This document shows, one piece after another, positions 28,365 through 37,695 of a stretch of 64,000 nucleotides of DNA (positions within the stretch are counted from its first letter, which is position 1; each line of letters opens with the position of its first letter). The DNA is taken from contig NZ_VAUV01000001.1 of the NCBI RefSeq assembly GCF_005780165.1, positions 310,001 to 374,000 of the forward strand, given 5' to 3'. The translations under genes and the position numbers were made by a program. This DNA is from Phragmitibacter flavus (GTDB lineage: Bacteria; Verrucomicrobiota; Verrucomicrobiia; Verrucomicrobiales; Verrucomicrobiaceae). The notes under the pieces are model-generated. The model made no database searches, was not told the origin of the DNA, and saw only the letters and a list, made by a program, of their open reading frames with translations.

Positions 28365-29318
28365 TCACTGGGAATCACCCCGTGGCAGCGGCGGTTTCAC
28401 TGGATTGCGCGTGATCAGAATCACCGCCACCAAGATCAACCCACCCGCCAGCGCCAGCGAATGAGGCAATGCCTCTTTCAGCACCACATGCCCCAACACC
28501 ACGGCGATCACCGGGTTCACATAAGCATAAGTGGAAACTTTCGCGGTTGAGCTCACGGTGAGCAACCACACATAAGCCGTGTAAGCCACCAGCGAGCCGA
28601 CAAAGGTCAGATACACAAACGACCACGCCGACACCGCCGTAATTTGACCAGGATGAAAGTCCCGTCCCTCACCCAGAACGAGTCCGACCAACACATCCAG
28701 CACGCCGCCCGCGATCATTTGCATACCCACCCCCAGCAACGGCGATGGCGCTTTGATCTTGGTCTGCCGTGAATAGATGGAGCCCAACGCCCAGCACATG
28801 TTCCCCACCAGCAACACGCCCGCGCCGAGCGGATCCACCAGACGCGCGCCCTGATCGTCCTTGCTCATCACGATCATGCCCACTCCGACAAATCCAGCGA
28901 TCAATCCCAGCACGGTCGTAAGCGCCGGCCGCAATCCGTTTGGCCTCCACCAGTCGGCCAGCATGATCCACAACGGAACTGAAGCGACAATCAAAGCCGC
29001 AATGCTGGTCGGCACCGTTTGCTGTGCCCAACACACCCCGCCATTTCCCGCCGTCACCAGCAACGCGCCGATGATCACCGCGTTGATCCATTGCCGACGA
29101 TTCGGTGCCGCATCGCCGCGGAAACGCATCACCGTGTAAAGCAAGATTCCCGCGATGATGAACCGACCCCCTGCCATGAGAAACGGCGGGATCGAATCAA
29201 TCGCCAGTCGCATGCCCAGGAAGGTTGATCCCCAAATCAGGTAGATCGCCAGATACGCTGCCAGCACCAAGGCCAGTGGGGCAGGGGACGTGATCGATTG
29301 GGAAGCTGGGCGATTCAT
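28365..29318 (-). CDS. EamA/DMT family transporter (YedA-like)
   Basis: 317 aa with about ten hydrophobic segments arranged as two EamA repeats. The first repeat opens with YLAIYLIWGSTFLGMRLAID and contains the Arg of MAGGRFIIAG; the second contains TKIKAPSPLLGVGMQMIAGG and AYTAYVWLLTVSSTAKVSTY followed by YVNPVIAVVLG. These are hallmarks of the drug/metabolite exporter family (RhaT/YedA type). It sits in the cytoplasmic membrane; the substrate cannot be told from sequence. The gene overlaps nothing and ends 4 nt from the convergent SufE-like gene. Confidence 0.88.
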   Translation of the reverse strand: MNRPASQSITSPAPLALVLAAYLAIYLIWGSTFLGMRLAIDSIPPFLMAGGRFIIAGILLYTVMRFRGDAAPNRRQWINAVIIGALLVTAGNGGVCWAQQTVPTSIAALIVASVPLWIMLADWWRPNGLRPALTTVLGLIAGFVGVGMIVMSKDDQGARLVDPLGAGVLLVGNMCWALGSIYSRQTKIKAPSPLLGVGMQMIAGGVLDVLVGLVLGEGRDFHPGQITAVSAWSFVYLTFVGSLVAYTAYVWLLTVSSTAKVSTYAYVNPVIAVVLGHVVLKEALPHSLALAGGLILVAVILITRNPVKPPLPRGDSQ

Positions 29319-29366
29319 GAAACGGAAGCGGCCCGCAACCTAAACAGAAATCCGCATGGATGCCAA

Positions 29367-29440
29367 AGAAAGTAGAAGGCTCGTCCCCGAGCCCTGCTCT
29401 ACTTCCCCGAAAAAGGCCCGGGACGGACCTTCCACTTTCT
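29367..29440. repeat. imperfect inverted repeat, possible hairpin
   Basis: The arms AGAAAGTAGAAGGCTCGTCC (29367) and GGACGGACCTTCCACTTTCT (ending 29440) pair at 18 of 21 positions, counting one adjoining base each, around a 32-nt loop. The element lies between two minus-strand genes, just after the stop of the PVC dehydrogenase gene in their sense, no, before it: it separates the dehydrogenase 3' end from the start of the EamA gene. It could end transcription of the dehydrogenase or be a dispersed palindromic repeat. Confidence 0.6.
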
Positions 29441-29453
29441 CCTCTCTCCTCCG

Positions 29454-32432
29454 CTACTTGAACATCGGATCTTCCTTGTCGCCGCGGCTCAACAAATAAG
29501 CCAGCAAGTCAAGAATGTCCGTGTCCGAACAGGTGCCCAGCAATCCCGGAGGCATCATGCTGGTCTTGCTCTCCTCCATGCTCTTGATCATCTTCCGATC
29601 AATCGACTGGGTGGCGTTCGGGTCCATCATGTTGATGTTCAAGGTGATTTTGTCACCCGCGAGATTCATGATGCGGCCATACACCTTGTTGTCATCCAGC
29701 AAAGTCACCTCAAGCTGCCCATACTGGTCACTGATTTCCTTGCTTGGCTCAAGGATGTGCACCAGCAGATCGCGCGGACTGTATTTGCCGGCGACACTGC
29801 TCAGATCGGGACCGATCGCTCCACCTTCGTTGTTGAACCGATGGCAGGCGAAACAAGTCGTGACCCCGAACAGATTTCGACCGTTCGCATAGTCGCGATC
29901 GCCTTCCAGACCCACCGCCAGCAAGGGCTCCATGTCCGCCACCTTCCAGTCTTTGACAAAATTTCGGGCGGTGAATGAAAACTGCGGTGCCTGCACATCC
30001 GGCTTCGCTTCGAGGATCGGCTTCAGCGCCACCTTCTCCTCCTCCGTCAAAGTCGCCATGGCATCGCGTTTAATGTCCTCCATGAACAACTGAAAGCTCG
30101 CCCCACCCTTGTAAGTCGGCGCACGCAGGCACACCCACTTGAAGAAACGCTCACGCAAAGCCGGGGTCCAACCCGCCTTGGCCAGACGCAGACTTTTCGC
30201 ATGTGCAATCTGCTCTTCCTGGGTCGGGGCCGTTTCCAAAATGGCGATCGCCTTGGCCAGACACTCGGCATCACCCAGATAGATCAGCACTTCCGCCAGA
30301 TCCACATCAAGCCAGGGTTCTTTGGTCGGGAACGATGGTGAAAGCCGTGCGATCACCTGTTTGCCCATCGCCTCATCGGGCACTCCGAGACGACTGAGCG
30401 CCAGCTGATAGTTGCGCACCAGCGTTTCCGCATCCACTCCTTTGAGGCTTTTCAGATCCAGCTTGCCCAGTGCCGTCAAAATCGGATTCAACAAGGTGCG
30501 GTCATCTCCGGCGGAACGAATCAAGGCCATCAACGCGGTCAGCGATGCGCGTGGATTCGTTTCATTAAGCGCCTTGTCCTTCCATTCGGCCAGCGGTTGA
30601 TGTTCCACCGCAATGCGTGCTGCGAAACGGATGTAACGATCTTCATGCCCGAGATGCGGCCAGGCCGTTTCCACTGCTTTTGCATCCTGTTTGCCATGAA
30701 AGGCTTCTAGCTTCGCACGAAGCTCGTGAAGTGGCGTTGCAGCGGGTTCGGTGGCAATCGGTGCCGTGTCTTCCTTGCCGGTGTAAGTGATCCGATACAA
30801 TCCGCTCTGCACACGCCGACCACCAATCATGAAATACAACGCGCCATCTTTTGGGCTCACCTCAAGGTCCGTCAGCGGCAGGGGATTGGCACTGGCGAAC
30901 TCTTCGAACTCCGCCTTGTAACCGCCACCGTCCGGCGTCATGTGAACCGCATACATCTTGCCATAACTCCAGTCGCAGATGAAAAACGCGTCCTGATATT
31001 TGGCCGGAAACTTCGCGCCGTAACCAAACACCACACCCGTGGGTGAACCCGGACCAATATCGGCCACCGGAGGCAGATTGTCCTCCCAGCGCACCGGCCA
31101 TTTTTTCGACAACGATCTCCAACCAAACTCCCCGCCGCTAGCGACGTCATTCACGCGTGTCGGACGATACCAGGGCACCGAAAAATCCCATTCCATGTCC
31201 GCGTCATAAGTGAACAAATGACCGCGCAGGTTGAACGCCGCATCGTATTGGTTGCGGAATCCGGAAGCGATCAGCTCCCAGCTTTTGCCATCCTTGTCCG
31301 TCTTCGCAATCCATCCACCCGGAGCCATCACTTCGCGCATGAAACCGCGACCAATCAACGGCGGCTCAAGCAGGTTGTCCTCGGCCCAATGCTGGGGCAC
31401 ACGGCTGGTGTTCAATTCCGTCACCGCCGTCTGATTGCCCACCACGACATACAGCGACTCGCCATCCGGCCCCAAAAGCACTGCATGCGGACCATGTTCG
31501 CCACCCGTGTTGGGGAACAAACGCAGCGTCTCCACCTTGTCGAGCGTGTCATCGTTGTTCGTGTCCGTGACCCGATACAATCCGCGCGGATACTTGCTGG
31601 AGTTGGTCACCACATAAAGCGCATCGAACGCCCAGCAAAGCCCCTGCGCCTCGCCAAGTTCCACCGGAATCTCATCAATTTTGGTCTCCTCGGCCTTGCC
31701 ATCCAACGCCGGCGGCGTGACACGGTAAAGCTTGCCATATTGATCGCTCACAATCATGCGGCCCTTGTCATCAAAACAGCACACCACCCACGAGCCTTTT
31801 TCCTGCATGTTCACACTGTGCAGCAACTCCACCTTAAAACCCTCTTTCAACTTGATGTCCGCCACCGCCGTCGCTTCGGGCGCTTTCAAATTCCCCAGCA
31901 CTTCCAGCATTTTTGCATTCACCTTGTTCGCCCATGGACCGCCTCCCAGCGGAGCAATGGCCACCGGCTTGGCCCAATCCTTGTCATCAAAGGCCGCTGA
32001 AGTGTTCCAATCCTTGCCGCCCTTGGCTGAAACCTTCCAGCTCTCATCCGTCACCACATCCGCCTTGCCCTCTTCTGCAAAATCCACCTTCACCAGCAGA
32101 CCCGCCGCACCGCTGTCCTCGTTCTCTGCTCGCACGGCGATCAGGTTTTCTCCTGGTATGAGGAAAGGTTTCAAATCCACCATGGCCGGACTTTCCCATG
32201 CCTTGCTCTCCGCCGCCTTTTTGCCATTCACAAACACCGCAACCTGATTGTCCGCTGTCGCGTAAAGTTTGGCGTCGCCCACCTTGTCCAAAGTGAACGT
32301 CTTGCGGAACAGGGCGACCTCCTTCTCTTTGCCAACCTTCTGTGGCCAGATCCATTGGGGGGTTGCATCAGCAGCCATGCCGGAAGACACGGACAGAAAG
32401 CCAACGAGGGCGGGTAAGATGAGACGGCGCAT
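29454..32432 (-). CDS. PVC-type membrane-bound dehydrogenase with HEAT-like region and C-terminal haem-binding domain
   Basis: 992 aa from MRRLILPALVGFLS, with a signal peptide ending SGMAADA; an upstream ATG at 32507 would hide it. Residues about 25-175 resemble a carbohydrate-binding jelly-roll (DNQVAVFVNGKKAAES). Residues about 190-560 form a beta-propeller of the PVC dehydrogenase type (ASGFRNQYDAAFNLRG, DADMEWDFSVPWYRPTRVND). Then comes a helical repeat region, and near residue 860 TTCFACHRFNNEGG, a CxxCH haem site of the Pirellula/Verrucomicrobium-type haem-binding domain. Such proteins are abundant in Planctomycetes and Verrucomicrobia and are thought to oxidise sugars or related compounds in the periplasm, passing electrons to the haem. 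Substrate unknown. Confidence 0.9.
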   Translation of the reverse strand: MRRLILPALVGFLSVSSGMAADATPQWIWPQKVGKEKEVALFRKTFTLDKVGDAKLYATADNQVAVFVNGKKAAESKAWESPAMVDLKPFLIPGENLIAVRAENEDSGAAGLLVKVDFAEEGKADVVTDESWKVSAKGGKDWNTSAAFDDKDWAKPVAIAPLGGGPWANKVNAKMLEVLGNLKAPEATAVADIKLKEGFKVELLHSVNMQEKGSWVVCCFDDKGRMIVSDQYGKLYRVTPPALDGKAEETKIDEIPVELGEAQGLCWAFDALYVVTNSSKYPRGLYRVTDTNNDDTLDKVETLRLFPNTGGEHGPHAVLLGPDGESLYVVVGNQTAVTELNTSRVPQHWAEDNLLEPPLIGRGFMREVMAPGGWIAKTDKDGKSWELIASGFRNQYDAAFNLRGHLFTYDADMEWDFSVPWYRPTRVNDVASGGEFGWRSLSKKWPVRWEDNLPPVADIGPGSPTGVVFGYGAKFPAKYQDAFFICDWSYGKMYAVHMTPDGGGYKAEFEEFASANPLPLTDLEVSPKDGALYFMIGGRRVQSGLYRITYTGKEDTAPIATEPAATPLHELRAKLEAFHGKQDAKAVETAWPHLGHEDRYIRFAARIAVEHQPLAEWKDKALNETNPRASLTALMALIRSAGDDRTLLNPILTALGKLDLKSLKGVDAETLVRNYQLALSRLGVPDEAMGKQVIARLSPSFPTKEPWLDVDLAEVLIYLGDAECLAKAIAILETAPTQEEQIAHAKSLRLAKAGWTPALRERFFKWVCLRAPTYKGGASFQLFMEDIKRDAMATLTEEEKVALKPILEAKPDVQAPQFSFTARNFVKDWKVADMEPLLAVGLEGDRDYANGRNLFGVTTCFACHRFNNEGGAIGPDLSSVAGKYSPRDLLVHILEPSKEISDQYGQLEVTLLDDNKVYGRIMNLAGDKITLNINMMDPNATQSIDRKMIKSMEESKTSMMPPGLLGTCSDTDILDLLAYLLSRGDKEDPMFK

Positions 32433-32540
32433 AAGGGTGAGAAAAAGTGAGCAAGCTAAACGTTCCTGCGACTCCATCCATTTCATCGGATGCAGGCAGA
32501 AACCCAACTCATCTACCCAAAGGCGGGTTCGATGTCACGC

Positions 32541-33215
32541 CTAATCCCCCGGCCGGGTCCCACGCCAATGCTGATAAACCGTGTAGACCAGCCCCGTCAC
32601 CCCGGTCAAAACTGCGGGCAACAACAACGTCGCGTAAGAAAATCGCGCAAACAACACCGCCCCCAGCACCCCGCCTAGAAAGAACCCACCAAACAGCGTC
32701 AATCCCAACCACGCACGCTTGTGATCCTGCGGAAGTCCCCGCAACCAATGCCCGATCCAGATCCCCAAATCCGTGATGATCCCCGACATGTGCGTCGTGC
32801 GGATCACCGCCCCGCTGTAGGAAGTGGCCATCGCATTCTGCACCCCGCAGGCACAAGTCGCCAAATACTCGCCCCATCGCAAATCCTTCATCAACAACGG
32901 CGTCGCCAGCAGCAGCAACAGTGACTCAATCAGCAACGTCACCCCATAGCGGCGGCCGAGCCTCAGCGTGCTTTGTTGAATGATGAACCCGCTCAGCACA
33001 CTGCCGGAAAAATAGGCCGTCAAAATCGCCCCCATGTGTCCCAGCAATCGCCAGTCGCCAGTCACCAGCGCAATCGCTCCCGAGGTCGTCGTCCCGGTCA
33101 GATGCGTCAACGCCTCATGCGTCAGCCCCAGAAAACCCACCGCATTCACCATGCCGCCGATGGTCGCGAGCAACGCCGCGCCCATCCATACCCAGCCCGG
33201 CAGTTTGGTGATCAT
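32541..33215 (-). CDS. YoaK family (DUF1275) membrane protein
   Basis: 224 aa with about six hydrophobic segments. The N-terminal region GGMVNAVGFLGLTHEALTHL followed by TGTTTSGAIALVTGDW is characteristic of the DUF1275/YoaK family, as is CACGVQNAMATSYSGAVIRT followed by THMSGIITDLG in the middle. Family members are integral cytoplasmic-membrane proteins whose transport activity has not been established. It is on the same strand as the argF gene upstream, separated by 53 nt. Confidence 0.87.
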   Translation of the reverse strand: MITKLPGWVWMGAALLATIGGMVNAVGFLGLTHEALTHLTGTTTSGAIALVTGDWRLLGHMGAILTAYFSGSVLSGFIIQQSTLRLGRRYGVTLLIESLLLLLATPLLMKDLRWGEYLATCACGVQNAMATSYSGAVIRTTHMSGIITDLGIWIGHWLRGLPQDHKRAWLGLTLFGGFFLGGVLGAVLFARFSYATLLLPAVLTGVTGLVYTVYQHWRGTRPGD

Positions 33216-33268
33216 CTCCGACCGAATGGTCGATCAAGACCCCACGAAAGCAAGCCCCAAGCCATGCC

Positions 33269-34183
33269 TCATCCGAGCAACGAGGTATGCCCGAGCATCC
33301 ACAAGATGACCGCCTTTTGCGCGTGCAGCCGATTCTCCGCCTCCGAGAAAATCACCTCGGCATGCTCTTCCAGCACCTCTGCCGTGATCTCCTTGCCGCG
33401 ATAAGCCGGCAAACAATGCATCACGATCGCGCCCGGCGCCGCGTGCTGCATCAGTCCCGGATTGATCTGATACGGCTGCATCGTTTGAATGCGTCCCGCG
33501 CTCTCCTCCTCCTTGCCCATGCTCACCCATACATCCGTGTAAACCACATCCGCCCCATCCACTGCCTGCGACGGATCATCAAACAACTTCACGTTGTCCA
33601 CCCCCAGCTTGTCCATGAAAGTTTGCGGCGGCTGAAACTCTTTCGGTGCCCCAATCGTCAGTTCAAAACCCAACCGTGCCGCCGCCCACATCCAGGACTT
33701 TGCCACGTTGCAGTCGCCATCGCCGAGAAAACACACCTTTTTGCCCTTCCAACCACCCAGCCGCTCCTTCATCAACTGCAAATCCGCCAAAATCTGACAA
33801 GGATGCTCCTCATCCGTCAGCGCGTTGATCGTTGGAAGTTTGCTGAATTCCGCAAACTCCTCCACATCGCTCTGCGCATAAGTCCGGATCACCGCGCCAT
33901 GCACCATCCGACCCAACACCCGCGCCGTGTCCTTCACCGGCTCACCCCGACCGATCTGTGAATCCGCCCCGCTCAGAAAAATCACATCGCCGCCCAACTC
34001 GCGAATCCCCACTTCAAAACTCACCCGAGTCCGCGTCGACGATTTATTAAAAATCAAAGCCCACACCTGACCATCCAGCACCTTGGGTGTCTGGTTGCGA
34101 TGTTTCTTCAACTCCACACCGAGGTTCACCATGTCGGTAATGTCCTGCGCACTGAGCGCTTCAATGGAGAGGAGATGTTTCAT
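33269..34183 (-). CDS. argF: ornithine carbamoyltransferase
   Basis: 304 aa from MKHLLSIEAL; a frame opening at 34237 adds an unrelated leader. It makes citrulline from ornithine and carbamoyl phosphate in arginine biosynthesis, in the cytoplasm. The carbamoyl-phosphate motif STRTR is at 49-53, followed by SFEVGIRELGG. The rest includes the usual HPCQ (LTDEEHPCQILADL), the nucleotide-like FLGDGDCNVAKSW, and the ornithine-binding Cys in MHCLPAYRGKE, where Tyr replaces the more common His. The length is normal. It is followed by the YoaK-like gene on the same strand; a possible arginine-related M20 peptidase gene lies about 2.2 kb away. Confidence 0.93.
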   Translation of the reverse strand: MKHLLSIEALSAQDITDMVNLGVELKKHRNQTPKVLDGQVWALIFNKSSTRTRVSFEVGIRELGGDVIFLSGADSQIGRGEPVKDTARVLGRMVHGAVIRTYAQSDVEEFAEFSKLPTINALTDEEHPCQILADLQLMKERLGGWKGKKVCFLGDGDCNVAKSWMWAAARLGFELTIGAPKEFQPPQTFMDKLGVDNVKLFDDPSQAVDGADVVYTDVWVSMGKEEESAGRIQTMQPYQINPGLMQHAAPGAIVMHCLPAYRGKEITAEVLEEHAEVIFSEAENRLHAQKAVILWMLGHTSLLG

Positions 34184-34286
34184 GAACGGCGGCTTGGGGA
34201 AAAATGGGGAATTCGCAACTTGCCCGCAATCCCCCACAAAGCAACTCAGTTGACGAATTTGTCAGCCAACTGATCCAAAATCAGAT

Positions 34287-34495
34287 CAACCACGAATGGA
34301 CACGAATTTACACGAATAGGAGTTCCTCCGGAAACCACCCATCAAGGTTCATGATTTCATCATTTGAGCCCATCTGTGGAAATCTGTGTCCATCTGTGGT
34401 TTGAATTTCATCATCGGTATTCCATTCGTGTAAATTCGTGTCCATTCGTGGTTCAATTTTTCTTCAACCACAGGTGGACACAAATAGGCACAGAT
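34287..34495. repeat. cluster of four intergenic repeat units in two related forms
   Basis: Four related units of about 30 nt lie between argF and mutM. Unit 1 (34287-34320, minus sense) and unit 3 (34423-34456, plus sense) are near-perfect inverted copies built on ATTCGTGTAAATTCGTGTCC. Unit 2 (34371-34401, plus) and unit 4 (34463-34495, minus) are built on ATCTGTG variants of the same pattern. Each unit is itself three 10-nt steps of ATTCGTG or ATCTGTG. Arrangement: minus, plus, plus, minus. There is no coding potential beyond spurious frames. Similar repeats are known to give false short proteins in many environmental genomes. Confidence 0.85.
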
Positions 34496-34517
34496 AAATC
34501 CCAATCCTCCGCTCCCC

Positions 34518-35330
34518 TCACCGCTGGCAAAACCGGCAATAAAACGTCGACCGCTGTCCCTGCACGATCCGCAGCACCGGCTTCGCACAAGCCAAACAAG
34601 GCTCCCCCTCGCGACCATACACCCGCAAGCTCTGTTTGAAATATCCCGGCTGACCATCCTCACGCACGAAATCCCGCAGCGTCGTGCCGCCCATCTCAAT
34701 CGACTTCAACAACACCTCGCGCACCGACACCACCAGCCTTTCATAATCCGCCTTCTTCACCTTCCCCGCTGCTTTGGCCGGATTGATCCCCGCCATGAAC
34801 AACGCCTCACACGCATAGATATTCCCGATCCCCACCGCCGTCTTGCCGTCCATGATGAACAGTTTCACCGCCACGTTTTTTCCTCGCGAAAGCTGCATCA
34901 ATCGCCCCGCCGAAAAAGCCGCATCAAACGGTTCCGGCCCCAGATGCCTCAACAAATCATGTTCCTCCGGCACGCCCGTCAGCCACAACATCGCCCCAAA
35001 CCGACGCGGGTCATGGTAACGCAGCTCCATCCCCGAATCCAAATGCAGCGACACGTGATCATGCTTTCGCAATACCACCCCCGGCTCCGTCAATCGTAAG
35101 CTCCCCGACATCCCCAGATGCACCAACAACGTCCCTGACTCCGCAGCAAACAGCAGATATTTCGCCCTTCGCTTGCCACCCGTGATCCGTTGACCGGCCA
35201 GCAACTGCACCTCCTCCGGCACCGGCCAGCGCAAACGTGGTTCCCGCACCTCCACCTTCGTCACCACGCGCCCCAACAAGTGCGGCAGCACCCCGCGCAA
35301 CGTCGTTTCAACTTCAGGAAGCTCTGGCAT
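34518..35330 (-). CDS. mutM: formamidopyrimidine-DNA glycosylase
   Basis: 270 aa. The N-terminus MPELPEVET supplies the catalytic Pro2 and Glu3, and Lys57 lies in [11 protein letters not shown]. The HNE-type region and the H2TH segment ([18 protein letters not shown]) are present, followed by the C-terminal zinc finger [20 protein letters not shown] with CRFC. It removes 8-oxoguanine and other oxidised purines in base excision repair and cuts the abasic strand by beta,delta-elimination. Length and motifs are all normal. It is divergent from folP, with about 146 nt between the starts. Confidence 0.95.
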   Translation of the reverse strand: MPELPEVETTLRGVLPHLLGRVVTKVEVREPRLRWPVPEEVQLLAGQRITGGKRRAKYLLFAAESGTLLVHLGMSGSLRLTEPGVVLRKHDHVSLHLDSGMELRYHDPRRFGAMLWLTGVPEEHDLLRHLGPEPFDAAFSAGRLMQLSRGKNVAVKLFIMDGKTAVGIGNIYACEALFMAGINPAKAAGKVKKADYERLVVSVREVLLKSIEMGGTTLRDFVREDGQPGYFKQSLRVYGREGEPCLACAKPVLRIVQGQRSTFYCRFCQR

Positions 35331-35476
35331 AAAAAGGCAGCGTCATGGGGACCGCGAAGTTTCACTTCGCATCATCCATTGGCCATCACTCCAACACGAT
35401 TCCATCAAAGTGCAACATCGCGTTCCCTTGCGTTCACCCCAACTCCAGCGCAAATGGTGATGCTTCGCGATCACCC

Positions 35477-36349
35477 ATGCTCCTGCAAGCCCGTCATCAC
35501 CAGCTTACCTTCCCCCGCCAGCCGTTGGTGATGGGCATCATCAACATCAACGACGACTCCTTTTGTAACGACGGCTCGCTTGATCCCACCACCGCCCTCG
35601 CCCAAGCGCGTCAGCAACTCATCGACGGTGCCGACATCATCGACATCGGTGCCGAAAGCGCCCGCACCAACCGCGGCCCCATTTCCATTGAAGAAGAGGT
35701 CCGCCGCCTGCGCAGTTTCATCGATCAATGGCCCGATCTCATCGCTGACTTACCGGCTTCGCCACCCCTGCTTTCCATCAACACCTGGCGCTCCGAAGTC
35801 GTCGAACAAATCCTTCCCCACGGCGGCGACATCCTCAACGACATCTCCGCCCTGCCCGATGCCCGCAATGCCGAACTCTGCGCCCAACACGGGGCCGCCC
35901 TGCTCATCATGCACAGCGTCGGGCAACCCAAAGTCGCCCACACCCATGTCGGCTGGCCCGACATCATGGCGGAACTCGACCGCTTCTTCGAAGAAAAAAT
36001 TCAGCTCGCCATCGCCGCCGGACTCAACCCCAACCAGATCATCCTCGATCCTGGCATCGACTTCGCCAAACAGCGCGACGACAACCTCACTATTTACCGC
36101 GACCTCGAAAAACTCCATCGCTTCAATCGCCCCATCCTGCTGCCCGTTTCGCGCAAAACCGTCATCGGGAATGTCCTCAACCTCCCCGATCCGAACGAAC
36201 GCGACGCCGGCACCCTCGCCTGCATTGCTACTGGCGTCCGACGAGGAGCCCACATCTTCCGCGTTCACAATGTCCCCGCCGTCGTGCAATCCCTGAAAAT
36301 CCTCACTCCATTGATGGATCCCGTAGCAGCCGATGTAAGGAGGCTCTAA
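35477..36349 (+). CDS. folP: dihydropteroate synthase with altered loop 1 and loop 2
   Basis: 290 aa from the ATG of MLLQARHHQL; an upstream ATG at 35345 adds a poor leader. It joins the pterin pyrophosphate to p-aminobenzoate in folate synthesis. The fold is clear: MGIININDDSFCNDG (usual form MGILNVTPDSFSDGG), DIIDIGAESARTN (usual DIGGESTRPG), NDISA, ILDPGIDFAKQRDDN, PVSRKTVIG and RVHNV. Two flexible substrate loops differ from consensus: loop 1 has ND-D where T-P-D is usual, and loop 2 has S-A-R-T-N where S-T-R-P-G is usual. The position of E. coli Pro64, whose change gives sulfonamide resistance, is Thr64 here. Activity is likely because the pterin-site residues are kept. Effects on drug response are inference. 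Confidence 0.85.
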   Translation: MLLQARHHQLTFPRQPLVMGIININDDSFCNDGSLDPTTALAQARQQLIDGADIIDIGAESARTNRGPISIEEEVRRLRSFIDQWPDLIADLPASPPLLSINTWRSEVVEQILPHGGDILNDISALPDARNAELCAQHGAALLIMHSVGQPKVAHTHVGWPDIMAELDRFFEEKIQLAIAAGLNPNQIILDPGIDFAKQRDDNLTIYRDLEKLHRFNRPILLPVSRKTVIGNVLNLPDPNERDAGTLACIATGVRRGAHIFRVHNVPAVVQSLKILTPLMDPVAADVRRL

Positions 36350-36407
36350 TTCCTTCGCCCCGCGTTCGCCCCCCACCAAAAACCATAGAGCCTCCTCACG
36401 TCGGCTA

Positions 36408-37574
36408 CTACTCCGCCAACGACCTCAGCCACGCTTTGAAAAATCGCACGCCATCCTCCAGATCCGCCACTGAAATGTGCTCATCAATCGTGTGAGCCTG
36501 GGCAATCGTCCCCGGTCCAATCGCCACGCTCGGCACTCCGCCCTGCGCCAAAAACGCCGCATCACAAACCCACGGCGCCCCCCCCAATGGCGCCCCCGCC
36601 GCCACGAGCTTCTGCACAAAAACATCTTCCTCCGGCGTGTCCAAACACGGCTGCGGTTTCATCCGCGGCGTCACCCTGGCCGTCTCATCATGCGCCGCCA
36701 CAAACGCCTCCAACAACGCCAGCGGCCCGCCTTGACGATGCAAATCCGGCGTAAAGCGGATATCCACCGTCAACACACAATGATCCGCCGTGATGTTGGG
36801 CCTCGAACCGCCGCGAATCATCCCCAAACTCAGCGTTGTTTTCCCCAGCCACGCATCCTCACCGCCCGCCTCCGCCAGCTGACCACGAAACTCTCCATCC
36901 AGCGCCTTGATCAACCGCGCCATCCGCAAAATCGCGTTTTCCCCCAGCTCCGGACGCGATCCATGCACCGCCACTCCAAACGTCTCAATGTCCGCCCAAA
37001 GACACCCCTTGTGTTTAAAAACCGTCTCCAATCCGGTCGGCTCTCCAATGATCCCGAATGCATACTCCGCCCCATGCTTTTCCGCAAAATGACGCGACCC
37101 ATGCTGTGCCGTCTCCTCCGACATGAACCCCGCAAAATGCACCTCCACCGGCAGCGCTGCCAGTTCACCTGTTGAATGCAACTCGTGCAAAGCCCACAAC
37201 ATTGCCGCCATCGGCCCTTTCGTGTCCGACGCCCCGCGCCCCCAAACCTTGCCATCGCGTAGTTCCCCGCCAAACGGCTCGACGATCATCCCCACCACGC
37301 CCACCGTGTCCGTGTGCGGCGCAAAAACGATCTTCTTTTTCGCCGCTCCATCGCTGGAAGCGTTGGTTGGATACCGTCCGATCACATTCGGCCGATCCGG
37401 CAAAATCTCCTCCAGCACCACCGCTGCCCCCGACGCCTTCAGAAACTCTCCAACATACTCTGCACAGGCCTTTTCCCCGATGAATTCCGTCCCGGGATCT
37501 CCATCCGGATTCACCGACGGAATGCGCACCAGCGCTTGCAACAGTTCGGTGACAGATTGGGGCAGCGAAAGCAT
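36408..37574 (-). CDS. M20 family peptidase (ArgE/DapE type)
   Basis: 388 aa from MLSLPQSVTELLQALVRIPS. Di-zinc motifs are visible: FAPHTDTVGV (first His and Asp), GRGASDTKGPMAAML (bridging Asp), FMSEETAQHGSR (Glu-Glu pair), and a late His in AQAHTIDEHISV. The dimerisation domain contains HGSRPELGENAI. This is the acetylornithine deacetylase/succinyl-diaminopimelate desuccinylase family, which deacylates amino-acid intermediates. argF is close by, which favours ArgE-like activity, but the specificity cannot be told from sequence. The start is supported by a purine-rich GGGGAAGG about 8 nt upstream. Cytoplasmic. Confidence 0.85.
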   Translation of the reverse strand: MLSLPQSVTELLQALVRIPSVNPDGDPGTEFIGEKACAEYVGEFLKASGAAVVLEEILPDRPNVIGRYPTNASSDGAAKKKIVFAPHTDTVGVVGMIVEPFGGELRDGKVWGRGASDTKGPMAAMLWALHELHSTGELAALPVEVHFAGFMSEETAQHGSRHFAEKHGAEYAFGIIGEPTGLETVFKHKGCLWADIETFGVAVHGSRPELGENAILRMARLIKALDGEFRGQLAEAGGEDAWLGKTTLSLGMIRGGSRPNITADHCVLTVDIRFTPDLHRQGGPLALLEAFVAAHDETARVTPRMKPQPCLDTPEEDVFVQKLVAAGAPLGGAPWVCDAAFLAQGGVPSVAIGPGTIAQAHTIDEHISVADLEDGVRFFKAWLRSLAE

Positions 37575-37695
37575 GGCGCAGCACCTTCCCCATTTATAGT
37601 CTGGCAGCAACTGCGAGATTCGGTCGATTTGTCAGAATCGGGTGCTGTGCCCGGAACGACTTGCCTGCCGAAACAATGGACGCTATTCTGCCCGC

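Noticed and set aside
34204-34699. short frames with NHEWTRIYTN and PQMDTDFHRW-like products
   Set aside because: Translations of the intergenic repeat units, not genes.
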